Below, piece after piece: positions 31,508-45,000 of a stretch of 64,000 nt of DNA (positions are counted from its first letter, which is position 1; the number at the start of each line of letters is the position of its first letter). Position numbers and translations under genes: made by a program. The notes under the pieces are model-generated. The model searched no databases and was not told the origin of the DNA. It saw only the letters and a program-made list of their open reading frames with translations. The DNA comes from Heterocephalus glaber (Eukaryota; Chordata; Mammalia; Rodentia; Bathyergidae): positions 12,879,468 through 12,943,467 of the forward strand of contig NW_004624781.1 of assembly GCF_000247695.1 (NCBI RefSeq). The letters run 5' to 3'.

Positions 31508-32284
31508 ACAAATGACTAATTTTTAAACAGAATTCATTTTCTCTATGTCAGTTATTATGTTCAAATGCTAAAAAATACTAGCAGCAAAAATCAAATCACT
31601 AGAGTAAGAAATGTTTCCAGTACTAGTCACCACTTGGATAGTAACAATATTGAAAAGGGTTTGTTGACAAAAGAACTGTAGTCTTTAGATTTGGAGAGCT
31701 TTCACTGAAATGTACATTTTGACATAAGATGCAGCAGGAGATGGAAGACTACAAAACAAAGCCCACAAAGCAACAATGTTCAAAAGCATTTTCTTCCTTA
31801 CTTGGTTAATTGTCACATTTTTCTGCAATTAACAGCAGTAGTGTAACAGGTTTCTGCATCAATAATTCACATTTATGACATAAATACTTGCTTTAAACAA
31901 AATTTAAAGTAACTAGAAGCCTTACCTACAACTAAAAAAAATGTACTAGCAATTATACAAGACAACAAGTTGTTATGCATCTAAATCTCATATAATATTG
32001 TAAAATAGACATTGTTCTGTGCTTTTCTTGTGTTTTAGGGACCATCAAGAGGATCCCACAGTACAGATTTCTCCCCAGATTACTTATACTGTCAATCCCC
32101 TGGCATGGACCCAGGTTCTCAAGGGGCAATCAATCTTACATCCACACAGGCAGCTTGGAGGAAGACAGGACTTGTTCTTTTCCCCAAAACAGAAGACATG
32201 AGTAATTCTCTTTCATATGGTTCCCCAACCTTTTTACACCTGAAGTTTAATCATCAAGCATACTTTTCTCTTTTGTGGCAGTAC
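31508..32284. other. Intergenic between RNF111 and CCNB2
   Basis: AT-rich, no SINE, no coding signal. Sits immediately beyond the inferred RNF111 end. Confidence 0.4.
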
Positions 32285-32482
32285 TGCAGTACTGGAGAAC
32301 TGAACCCAGAATTTTGCTTCATGTGTGCGTAGGCAACTGCTCTAGCATTGAGCTATGTAACCCCAGCATTTCTGAATTTTTATTTTGCAAAAGGGTCTTG
32401 CTAAATTTCCCAGACTGGCTGTAAACTTGAGATCCCCTGCCCCAAGTAGTGGGGCTTACAGGCAGGCGCCACCACTCTAGCT
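32285..32482 (-). repeat. B1+ID composite (B1-dID-like)
   Basis: Classic ID part then AAGGGTCTTGCTAAATTTCC of B1 with one unit; lies just downstream of the RNF111 3'UTR. Confidence 0.68.
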
Positions 32483-32739
32483 CAAGTATGCTTTTTAAAA
32501 ATGTTATTTTATATTCCAATTTCTTAATCCATCCCATAGTCCACCCTGAATCTGCAAACATAGTATGTTAAAGCATGGTGATACTGACAATTACTACACT
32601 ATAACCATTACTAATATAAAAGATAAAACTGATTGAACACTACATTTTGCAAATATCAGTTTTGGTGAGATCTCTGTTTTTTAATTCCAAGATATTTAAT
32701 GTAAATTAATTTATAAAAACTAATTATGAAACACAAAGA

Positions 32740-34268
32740 CAATAGAAATATAAGTTATTTATTAATCAATCCACTTACAAAGCAGGTGGCTTAATGCAAG
32801 CTTATTGACATCTCCACAACTGATCCATGAGAACATGTCTTCCACATACAGACAGCGTTATTACTGACTGGATGCATTTGCAATCTGGAGCATATTAGGC
32901 ATATTTAAACCAATAAAATTAGGCTATCCTGTATATGAAAGTATCTCAATAATATGCATCCTGAAGTGGATTAAAACTTCCTCCAAAGGAGAAATGTTAG
33001 TATGTTAACTTAACTTTATACTCTATATTATGCAGTATATCTTAACTATAGAAATTAAAAATTTTAAATCAGTGATCGACTCTTGGTAATGTATGAAGTG
33101 GGGTCTATAACCATAGCAACAGTAGTTGACAGCATGATTTGTGCCTCACAGTATCTGCAGATTTATTGTTTTCAAGTTTAGAGAGAAATAAAACAAGAGA
33201 CATGTAGATTCAGCTGATTTTATTTAGCTTTAAACTAATAAAAATCCCTTCAAAGTAATCCTGGGATCCTCAGACGCTCTACAAAATGCACAGATACCTG
33301 CCAACAACTGAAATTCTAAACCTTGGTTGAATGGGTTTACAAAATTAATGTAAGCAGATATCTTAATTCGTGCTTAGCAAATGACTGAACAAAATTCTAC
33401 ATGTCTTTTTCAATTTCCCTAAAATTTTGTTAAATCTGCAAGTATGTACAATTCAGCTAACTGAAATTAATATTTAGTGTTCATCAAAGCTGTTTCACAG
33501 CAGCAAAAACTGAATTAGGGAAATAAAGTTCTAAATGATGTAGAAAAAGATAAATACAATCAGAACAGCAGTCTAAATTTATGGTATCAATATTCAACTC
33601 TATCTGCACTGTGCTGGAAGGAAAATGATACACCAAGAAAATTTATATTGATCACTCTGGTGATGTGTGTACCACCTGCATCCGAATGAATAGGGGTTGT
33701 ATTCTGTTCCCAGTACTAAGGATGGCAGTTAACTCAGAATTCCATATTGTAAATATACAGCAGCCATTTGTCCTAGTTAAGGAATGTCTTAATACACAAT
33801 ATTATCATTTTCTAGAGGATCTTTATACATTAAACTAAAGTACATGATTGATTAAATTAAAGGTTAGTAATGGATAAAAAAAATGCATAATTCTCAAGGC
33901 TTGGTACTATGTAAAAAAAAAAAAAGACCACAAAAATCCTACTTACTAAAGCAGCTAATCTTGCCTGCAAGTTTAGGCTCACAAGCCCATAATATGTGCA
34001 AAGAAATGCAATACAAGGAACCATGCAAAAATACAGTAAAATGATACAGGAAGAAATGTCAAATCTAGGGAAAAAAAGCTTTTATAAATACATCAAAATC
34101 AACCATATACATAAATTGTAGGTCTAGCATTAGTTGTACCACATAGCAGAGCCAGCACTCTTAATCTGATGCTTCCAAATCTGCGCAGGTAGGTCATGCC
34201 ATCTTTGGTTGACTGCAGTACCAGAGAGGATGGGGCGAGAGGAAGGGCGAGAGTTCGGAAACATGGTG
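32740..34268 (-). other. RNF111: RNF111 3'UTR (inferred)
   Basis: About 1.5 kb of AT-rich single-copy-looking sequence after the stop, without SINEs, whereas SINEs resume below it. The downstream limit is set by a poly(A) signal and is approximate. Confidence 0.65.
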
Positions 34269-37200
34269 TCAACTTTCACTTGGCAGCTGAGCCTCAATGT
34301 CCACTCTGCAGATGGGGCACTTCTTATTGGTGATCAGCCACTGGTCAACACACACTTGGTGGAAAAGGTGCATACATGGAAGGCGCCTGTCATTATCAAA
34401 ACAAACAGCAAAAATAATCTTAAGACAAATGCATGTCACATTTATTTTTAAACAAATTACACATGTAATAATTTAGTAGTGTTCTGAAGACCTACCAGGT
34501 GACGTTCTGATACAAAAAAAATAAAAGAACCTTCTAACGAGAGTTACACATATATTAAGTTAGCACACTGAGCAATATGGTCTACATGTATGAAAACAAA
34601 TCATATAAAATCTCAATTATAAACACAAGAATGACACTGGCAATTATTTGTTTTTTCCCTAACACTTTAAAAATAGGGTGGTAGCTAAAAAGAGGGATTC
34701 CAATTACTCTGTTAACAATTTTATTAATACTATAAAAGCATTTTATATGTATAAACCTTCCTTGGAAATAGTGTTCATAAAGCCTTATTCTTTGGTATGG
34801 TAGATAGCACTTTATTATCTTTTTCTCTATTAGCCAGCTGACCAGGTATGCCAAAGGTCTCCTTATTAATTATGGCAATTACTATATAGTTCTGTTATAT
34901 ATTTCATAGAAATGTTTCATATAGCTTTACATCACATAAAAAAGAAAACAACTACTTAAGAGATTATACAAAGAAAATGTCTACAAATTATAAATACTAG
35001 ATTAGCATAATAACATTTTCTAGATCACAAAACCTTGTTCCTTCTCTTCCTCTGAGACAGTATTTCACTAAGCTGTCCAAGCTGGGCTTGAGTTTGCAAT
35101 CCTCCTGCTTCAGCCTCCCAGACTATGGGATTGCAGGAATGCACCACCACACCCCATTTTGATCTCTCTTTATGGAGAATATTTTACTCTAACTGCCTAT
35201 GTCTCCAAAGCCTTCAAAATTCTCATTTCTACAAGATTTACAGAAGACAATTTCAACTGCTGGTATGATCCTAAAATAGGTAATGTATTTCCCACTCCCT
35301 CCACCTTTGTTATTAATACAGAGACTTTCGCCTTTTTTTCTTTCACTCAATACAGGAAGCCAGGCAAAGGTTGCTAAGAGGGTAGGACAGCAGTAATCAA
35401 TATTTGGTTTCTAGTTACTTTCAAACCAAATTCCTATAGTCTGAGAATGGATTGTGGACGATTAGTATTTAGTTACCTCACATCTTCACCTTCCTCTAAG
35501 ATAGACAAGCAGATCGTACATTTCTCCTCTGTATCTTCCTCAGTCGCTTCTTCTGCATCTTGTTTGCAGTGCAGTTTCCTCTGTGAGAACCAATCAGTTG
35601 TTACCTTATTAGCAGAGATGACATTGAACAACTGAGTAAAGTCTGCATTTATTTAAAAACAAAACAAAGCAAAACCATACATTCACATACAACTTATTTC
35701 CCAGGTAAAACTGTCAAATTTAAGGATGAACTAAGTGATTATCAAGTATTCAATTAAGTATTCAGCATCAAAAACAAAATCATTAGTTTGAAGTCAGTTA
35801 CTTTTAACCTAAATGAGAATTATAACACCATATAAACACTCTATTTCACCCCATCCCAAACATACCTAAAAATTTTATTTTACTGATGAATATTAATACA
35901 CATAAAAAATCATAAAAACTACAAAGGACAGCAGTTCTAACTATGGTACTGGCATATGATGGTACTGTATAAACTATTAAAAAGACCAGAGGTGATCTGC
36001 CTGTGAATGCTGACAGACAATGAAACAGTAATATGCACAACTGTGTGTATCATCCCCCTCAGTGTCTTTAGAAGTGGAAAAGAGAATACTTATATACATA
36101 CGTATACTATAATATGCACAGAAATGTATAGAAAAATATGAAAGAAATCTTTATGCTTTCACTTCTGGGAAATAAAACTAGGGTATATGGGGTAAGAAAT
36201 TTCCTAATATGCATTTTTATAGTTTCCAACATTTTTCAGGATATATTTATATTGCTTGAATAAAAATAATGTCATTGGGCCAGGGATTTAGCTCAGTGGT
36301 TCCAGTGCCTGCTGCGCAAGGTCCTGAATTCGATCCCTGGTATCAAAAAAACAAACAAAAAAAACTCCCAAAAAATAATGTCATTGATGGACTTCATAAA
36401 TTCAAAGTCTATGATATTACATTTTATGCATCTCAAAAACAGTCTAGAAATTCCAAGAATAAATCCTTACCTTTTTGTATTTATGTGGATATGTACATCT
36501 TTCAATAGTCCCCTGGGATGCTCCACGATTGACGTTTCCTAATCTTTCCTCCAAATGAATTAGTTCCTGAAAAGTAAAGAACTAGTGTTAAAAGCCAGGC
36601 CCAGGGATTTAGCTCAGTGGTTCCGCCGCCTGCCTCGCAAGGGGAGGGACCTGAGTTCGATCCCCGGTACCAAAAGAAAAAAGAAAAAAGCTAGGTGGTT
36701 GAATATGATCAAAATGATACATGCATGTATGAAAATGACACAAAGAAACCTATTATTTTGTAAAATTAATATGCACTAAAAATACATAAAGCCACTATTT
36801 TGAATACCAATTAGTCCTAGAATAATATTACCAATATTTTCAAAGCAGAAACATCTAAATTTATATAATTATACTTTGTTCAAAAAACATATTTAGCCAG
36901 ATGTGGTGGCACATGCCTGTAATCCCAGCACTGGAGAGGCTAAGATAGGAGGATCACCATGAGTTTAGGGCCAGCCTAGCCTACATGGTGAATTCAAGGC
37001 CAGGCTGAGGTACACAGCTAGACTCTGTCTCAAAAACAAAAGTATTTATACATGAGAAGACAAATCAATGTTTAAAGAATTTTTCTTATATCATAGGTTA
37101 TCATAAAGAAAATGGTTTCTTATAATTTTTTTTTTCAGAGAACTGAGGTGATATTGGAGTTACCCAAAGAAACTGGGACAACAGTACTACCACACTGTAC

Positions 37201-39057
37201 TATGTAAGTCTCTACATTCTGAGTGCAGTAGATGAAATTATCCCATTATTAAACAACAGTTCTATTTTTGGGGAGGGGGATCGAACTCAGGACTTTGTGC
37301 TTGCCAGGCAGGCACTCGGCACCACTGAGCTACATTCCCTGCCCAAATAGTAGTTCTAAATCACATCAACTCCTACTTTCAAATTGACATGATGAAATGC
37401 AACAAAACTTTAAATAATATACAAATGGTTTATTTTCCTGAAAATTCAAATGAGGATATTTTATTATAAAGTGAATTGCTTAGCCTTATACATATTTCTC
37501 AGTTATTTCTCTAAATATTAAGCTTGGTCAAAAGCATTAGGTTTTCTTCCTACATTTGATGACATAGTTCTTCATCTGATACTTATATTGATTTAATAAT
37601 TTTATATATTCTTTTATTGCAGATATTTTCATCAGTTTATTTTTTAAAATTTATTTATTTTTCATCAGTTCTTTTTTAAATACTTGGGTAACTTTTGACT
37701 CTAAGATGAGTACTGTTTATAAATCTTTTGTAAACCCCAGAAGCAGTATTCGAGTAGACCATGATTTTTTTGTGTGTGGTACTGGGGATTGAACTTAGGA
37801 CCTTGAGCTTGTGAGGCAGGCGCGACGCCACTGAGCTAAATCCCCAGCGACTTGAAGCAGTATTAGAAAGCAGACATTTTACTGCTTTCTGATACCAAGC
37901 CTCTGAGCATTCCTGGAGAACTAACTACCCATGGTACAGAATGTATACTCTTCTGCAGTAAAGAGACCACGGCAAGTATCTTCACTTATTTCATTACATA
38001 CCTCAAAATTGCCCCTAAAAGGACCTCTGAATGATGTTCCGTCCAGGCCTGATGAAATATAACGAATGTGAGGATAGCCTGCCATGTCAGGAACCTATTT
38101 TAATACAGGAGGATAAGCTAATCAGTAAAAAATAGACTTGGTTTTTACCACTAAAATTGAATAATTCAAGATACTCAATGCCTTTCATTCAATACATAAA
38201 TTTCAACTTCAGTAAGGATACTTAATTCCAATAAACATTCTAGAATAGGTTTAGATTCCTCTTAAAATCTTTTTTTTCCTTCTAGTGCTGGGAGTTAAAT
38301 GCAGGCTAAGCAAGCACTCTACCACTGCCCTACATCATTCATCCTTTTTATTATCATTTTGAGAGGATCTTGCTAAGTTGCCTAAACTGGCCTCAAATAT
38401 GGTATCCTCCCAAGAATCTGGAGGATTATATTTGGAACTTGTAAAATAGCTTAAAGTAGAAGAAATATAAGAAAAAGTAATGGTCCCATGAGACAAGTCT
38501 CTTCTACTTGATTTATATTACACAAAGAATTCTATACACAGCAGGTATGCTGCCACATGCCATACAGTCCCAGGTATGCAGGAGGCTGAGACAGGAGGAT
38601 CCCTTGAGCCCACAAGTTCAAGGCCCACCTAAGAAACATAGCCAAGACTCCATCTCAAAAAAGAGATAGGGCTGGGGATTTAGCTCAGTGGTTTTGCCAC
38701 CTGCTGCACAAGCGCAAAGACCTGAGTTCGATCCCAGGTACCACAAAAGAAAAAAAAAAAAGAAAGAGATGATGATGATGATGATGATGATAGAAATCTA
38801 TGTGGCATGAGCCGGGCGTGGTGGTGCACACCTGTAATCCCAGCACTGAGGAGGATCACTGCCAAGTTCAAGGCCAGCCTGGCCTACATTGGGAGTTCAG
38901 GGCCAGCCTGAACTATAAAAGGAGATCCTGCCTCAAAAAAAAAAAAACAAAAAAACCCCACAAAACACAAAAACAAAAGAAATCACCTGGGGATTTAGCT
39001 CTGTGGTTTCCCACCTGCTGTGCAAGCACAAGGACCTGAGTTCAATCCATGGTACCG

Positions 39058-39088
<31 letters not shown>

Positions 39089-42000
39089 TCTATGCAGTAA
39101 ATATCCAAACTTAAGCTTGATAGTTTTAGTAGCATAAACTTGAACACAGTAGAATTTTCCTAAGATCTTGTCAAGCCAAGGATAGTAATGCCTGCCTGTA
39201 ATTCCAGCACTCTGGGGGTAGGAGGATCCCAAGTTCAACCTTAACCTGGGCAACTTAGTGTGAGCCCCTATTCTAAAATATAGGGCTGGGGAAAGGGCTC
39301 AGTGAGAGCTGTATTCAATCCCTAGTACAAGAAGGGGGGAGGGGGTCACGACAAAATCCAAAGGAAGAAAATTTTGGCAACTTTAGAAAGCTCTATGGCT
39401 GGGGATTTAGCTCAGTGCCATAGCGCCTGCTTGGCAAGCTCGAGGTCCTGAGTTCAATCCCTGGTACCAAAAAAAAAAAGATTGGTTAAATAATATTAAA
39501 TTTCCCAAATTTAAAGGCCCAATCAAAAAAACAAGCATCTGAAATGAACAAACATTTCTCAGATGAAGAAGTACAAACAACATATAAATAATGAAAAAAA
39601 TGCTCAACAGCACCGGTCATTTGAGAAATGCAAATGAAAACAACACTGAGATTCCACCTCACTCTAGAAAGAATGGTTATCATCAAGAAATTCATCAATA
39701 ACAAATGCTAGTGAAGCCAGGCATGGTAGCGCATGTCTGTAATCCTAGCACTCAGGAGGCCCGGGCAGACAATCATCACAAGTTGGAGGCCAGCCTGGGC
39801 TACATAGTGAGTTCAAGGTCAGCCTGAACTACATAGTGACACACTGTCTCAAAAACAAACAAAAAAAAGCAAATGCTGGTGGAAATGTAAACTGGTACAA
39901 CCACTATGGAAATCAGAATGGAGATTCCTCAAAAGACTAGAACTAGGGGTTCCGGTTGACTCAAGTATTCCCATCCTAGGCATCTTCCCTAAAGAGTTAA
40001 AAGCATCATACTATAGTTATATACCTATGTATACAGCAGCACAATTTATAATAGCTAAATCTTGGAAACAGCCCATATCCCCATCAACACATGAATGGAT
40101 AAAGAAAATGTGGTATTTATATGCAATGGAATACTACTCTGCCATAAAAAGGATAAACTTCAATCAACTGTAGGAAAATGGATGCAACTCAAGACCATCA
40201 TCTTAAATGAAATAAATTGGGCACACAAGTTTAAATACTGCATTCTTTCTCTTGTGAGAGAAACCCAAAGAGTGAACAAGGAACATAATGGAGGATAGAT
40301 ATTGGGAACTAGGAAGAACATGTTTAAATGGGAAGGGAAACAAGGGAGGGGAGGGAAAAAAAAGTGGGGGGAATAGAAGGAAAAATAGAAATGAAGCTTT
40401 TGTAAACAGGGAGGGGAAGAACGGTTGAAGGGAGGGAAGGGGAATAGAAAATAAAGAAGAATCAAGATGTATTATGTACAGGTACAAATTCCCTATGTGG
40501 AATGTGATCAATATGTGTGACAAATATGTACTAATAGAAAATATAAAGGTTTAAAAAACGAAACAGCAAGGGCCGGGGATTTTGTGGTGGTTTGGCTGCC
40601 TGCTGCGCAAGCGCAAGGACCCGAGTTCGATCCCCGGTACCAAAAAAAGAAAAGAAAAAAAGAAAAAACGAAACAGCAAAAGTAAAATAAAAATTTCCCA
40701 CAAAATTCAACTTCAAGTTTTATGTCCCGTTCTCTGCTAACAACCAAAGGAACCTTACTTGGGGTGGGGGTGGGGCGGTGTTTGGCTCTGTCTGATTCAA
40801 CAATGCTTTTTCTTTCCCCCTAGTACTGAGGCACTCCACCACTGAACTTAATCTTCCGGCCTTTTTATTTTTTGAGACAAGGTCTCCCTAATTATGGGCT
40901 GGCCTGGAACTTGTGATTCTCCTGCCTCAGCTTCCCCATCCCATGTCTCTTAGCTGGGATTACAGGTGTGTGTGCCACCATACCCATCTCAACCATGTTT
41001 CCTGACTTTTGTTAAGTACAGTCAGTCTTCATTATTTGGGAACTGGCTACAGGCTGAAAACCCGAAATCGACACTGGGCTTTGAGTCAACTGTGAACATT
41101 GCTGTGTCGCCAAAAATGGTGTGCTGCCCAGCATGCAGCTCCCGAGGTCTTCCTTCTTGTTTCAGCTCATATCAGAAACAAGAATCTTTCCTGCCGTGTA
41201 TTTAACAGCATGTTTTTTGTGTTTTTAGTTAATGATTCCATTGTCTAGAACGGCTGCCAAGCATAGTGGTCAAGTACTATTGAGGCTGCTAACCCAAGAA
41301 GAACCCAAGAAGTGCTCAAGTACTACCGAGGTTGCTAACTGTGAGGGTGCTGTGGATAAAGTGTGTATTATGTCCATTCTGTTCAGGTCTGAGTTACACT
41401 GCTGTTGGCTGTCCGTTTAATGTCAACAAACCAACAACCCATATTTAAAGACTTGAGTCGTCTTTAAAGAGAAACACATACAAAACAAGGTTACATACAG
41501 GTCAGTGACTGTGACCAGAAGCTTGCAGTACTCTATCCCTGTATTTCCCATAAGCGGAATGGTTCTAGATTTCTAACTCAGTTTCTGCAGTGACTACACT
41601 GAAGGTTAACTGCAGGAGATATTCAAAGTCCATTGTACTAGGAAAAGAGATATTAGGAGAAAGAGCACTGGAATTCTAGCTTTATAAATAAAGTCTCCAA
41701 CATTACTCTGTGGTTGTTGTTGTTTATTAAGACAAAGCCTCACTATGTAGGTACAGCTGGTCTTGAACTCACAATGTAGCCCAGTCTGGCCTTGAGTTTG
41801 CAGCAATCCTCTTGCCTCAGCCTCACAAGTGCTAGGAAGCATGCACCACATCTGACCCAATGATTATTACTCTATGACCTTACTCTAACTTTGTTTCTCA
41901 ACTTTTTGAGTCAGTTCTCAGAATCCTTTGTTTGGGATACAATATTTTTATCTGTATTATCATTCTACATTTACCTTAAATATTGTAAATATTACATTAT

Positions 42001-45000
42001 CATTCTACATTCACACTCTCCTGTCACACGTTTTTCCTCAAAATGTAATCTTCTTTCTTTGATTCATTTCTGTATATAGTATTGCCAGATCACAAGTGTA
42101 TCTTTTTTTCTTTTCTTTTTTTCGTGCCGGAGATCAAACTTGGGTCCTTATGCTTGCAAAGCAGGTGGCAGAACCACTGAGCTAAATCTCCGGCCCACAA
42201 GTATATCTTTAATTCAGGTATTTCTGGAGGTCCAGATCATACACTTACTAAACATTCAACCTAACATAGTAACTCAGAGTCACTATGTCCAAAACCAAGC
42301 TAACCCTTTTTCCAAAGCATCCAATATTCTCCAATATACCAGGTCGTATTAGTATACACCTTTTAACCCAAGCTAGAACTGAGAGTCATTAAAAAAAAAA
42401 AAAAAAAAAAAAGAACTGAGAGTCATCCTAAATATTATGCAAGTGTGTTCCACTGATGTTATGCCAACTGTCATTAGTTTTGTTTGGGGATTTTCTGCTT
42501 CTATAATGTCCAGATCAGTTTACTTCTTCCTACCATTAAATTTACTTTTTTACATAGCTGAGGAGGTGTAGTCTTTCTACTTACAATCTCATCATTTCAC
42601 TCTAAAAGCATAAATATAATCAGGATATAATCTTCCTTCTGTGGTATCTGAGTTTTGTTTCTTGGCACAGCTGCTTTCTTTCCTTTTGTTCTATTTGAAG
42701 TCTCAGAAATGCTACGCTGGTGCTCCACCACTGAGCTATCTATCCCCTTGGCCCGCAGCTCTCTTTCTTACTCCTGCTCTGAGACCTGGGGATACCAGCT
42801 TATGTGGAGTTCCTAAGCTCCTCCCTGGCTTCGGCCTCTATGAGGGCATCCAGCTGCAGCCTGAAGCCCACATAGTTGTCAGACCCACCATGAAGCCGCC
42901 TGACACCGCTGCAGCACCACTACCCAGGACACAGCCACTCTCCTCTAGTACCACCTCGCTAACCTTATATTACAAATAGCAATGCAACAGAGGTTTCTGC
43001 TGATGGCAAATTAACTAAAACACATGTCCCAATGATGAGAATTCATGTTATCTTGGTATAAAGGGAAAAAAAATCTTTTTTTAATCATCTCATACATTAA
43101 AAATACATTTTACAATACAAATCAAAAACAGATTTTAATATATTTAATACCTTATATAGTACAATTTTCATCTAAAAAGAATTATTCTCAAATTCAATTA
43201 AAACTATAATAATACATTAAAACATTAAAAAAAATTTTTTTTATTTAGAAAAGGAAGATTACTTTTAGAAGAACATGTCACTACTTGGACATTTTCCACG
43301 TTACCATTAGAGGCAGTGCTCCGAGCTGTAGGTGGTGGAGCCGAGGTGGCGCGTGGTAATGGCCCAGGTGCAAGGCACCAGGTGTGTAGGTGGCGGGGGT
43401 CACTCCAGCTTCGATGCCCAGCTCCCTGACAAAGGAGGAAAGAGTTTAACTCTGACCCCACACAGCCTCATTCACAGCAACACAACTTGGGGAACACATT
43501 TACATTTTTAAAAGTAATTCAAAGTTCATTAACTTATAAAGCTAAGAAAAAGATGATAGAGCCAAAAAGATTCTACTAATATTTTAAAACTTAGTTTTGT
43601 GACCATGATCAGCAAAGCACCTGTCCTTGGTGTCACACCTCAGAGGCAGGAAACACTGACAGCTCCTGGGGGCCCTTCCAATCTACAAGCCCAGCTCTGC
43701 TCGAGGAGCACAAAGAATGGTTCATTTTTCTAGTTTATCAGAATGTCACAGATGCTCCTGAGCTTTTGTTTGCTGTCATCATCTCTGGGCTCTTGGCATC
43801 AAAAATAATTAGTATAGCAAACTCTTCTGTACCTTATAAAGCAAGGGTAAACAAAATTGTAGAAAGGCTTAATTTTACATTCTGCCTCAAAAGTCCCTGT
43901 CCACCAAGATCTCAATGACCGCCAACATACAATGGGTTCAGAAAAAAATTAATGCCAATCTGCTTTTCCATTTCTCTAGGCAAGAACCTAAGCCTAGGAC
44001 AATACAGGCTGGGTTTGTCAAGAGCAGAATTTGGAGGTGGTGGAGCAAATTAGGACTAAATTCTGATGTTCCACTGCATAAAATGGTGACTATAGTGAAT
44101 AATGATGTATTATATATATATTTCCAAATTGCTAAGAGATTTTCACACCTCTAGTCCCAGCACTTGGGAGGCTGAGGCAGCACTTCAAGGTTAGCCCAGG
44201 CTACATAGTGAATTCAAGACCAGCCTGAACTACATAGGGAGACTCTCACAAAAAATCAAATCAATCAATAGAAGATTTTAAACTTTCTTACCAGAAAGGA
44301 ATGTCAAGTATCTGAGGTGATGGATACACTAACTAGCCTGCTTTAATCATTCCACAATGCATACATGTACCAAAATTGTCACACACCATCCCATAAATAC
44401 ATAAATGCAATTACTGTTTGTCAACAAACAATAAAACTTAAACAAAAACCCTCTGTTCCTGCTTAAGGTAGATCTTGTCCCAGAACTGAAGACCCTCTGG
44501 TTTCCTCTCCAGGATTCTACTTCCTCGGGGCAATGCCTCACAGCTAAGCTGAGGAATTTGCTTTTCCAATGACCCTCCTTGACAGTACCTATTCCCAGAA
44601 GTTTTACTACATGCTGCTGAGCACAGATTCGGAATAAGCAAGATACTGACCAGGCAGATCGCTCGGGAGCCTGTCGAGGGTGTGAGGACATAGTCTGAGG
44701 CACATGAATATGGTGCCCATGACCATAGTTCGGGTGCATCCTGTGGGGGTGGGGTGGGGGGCGCTCATGTGCCCGCCTGGAAACACAGAACATAAAAAGA
44801 CCACTGGAAATAATTGAATAATTGGTTATTTCTTCATGTAGAAAAAACTCTAGTGTTAGTATTATGAACATCTACAGATTAGTTCTAAAATTAACTTACC
44901 AATAAGCTATAATTATGCATATAAAGTTATTTAATAATTAACAATAAATTAAGACCATAACCTCCTCCACACATTCTAACTACTCATTTATTCCAATGCC

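Noticed and set aside
34209..34451. 80-codon plus-strand frame
   Set aside because: Antisense shadow of the RNF111 RING exon.
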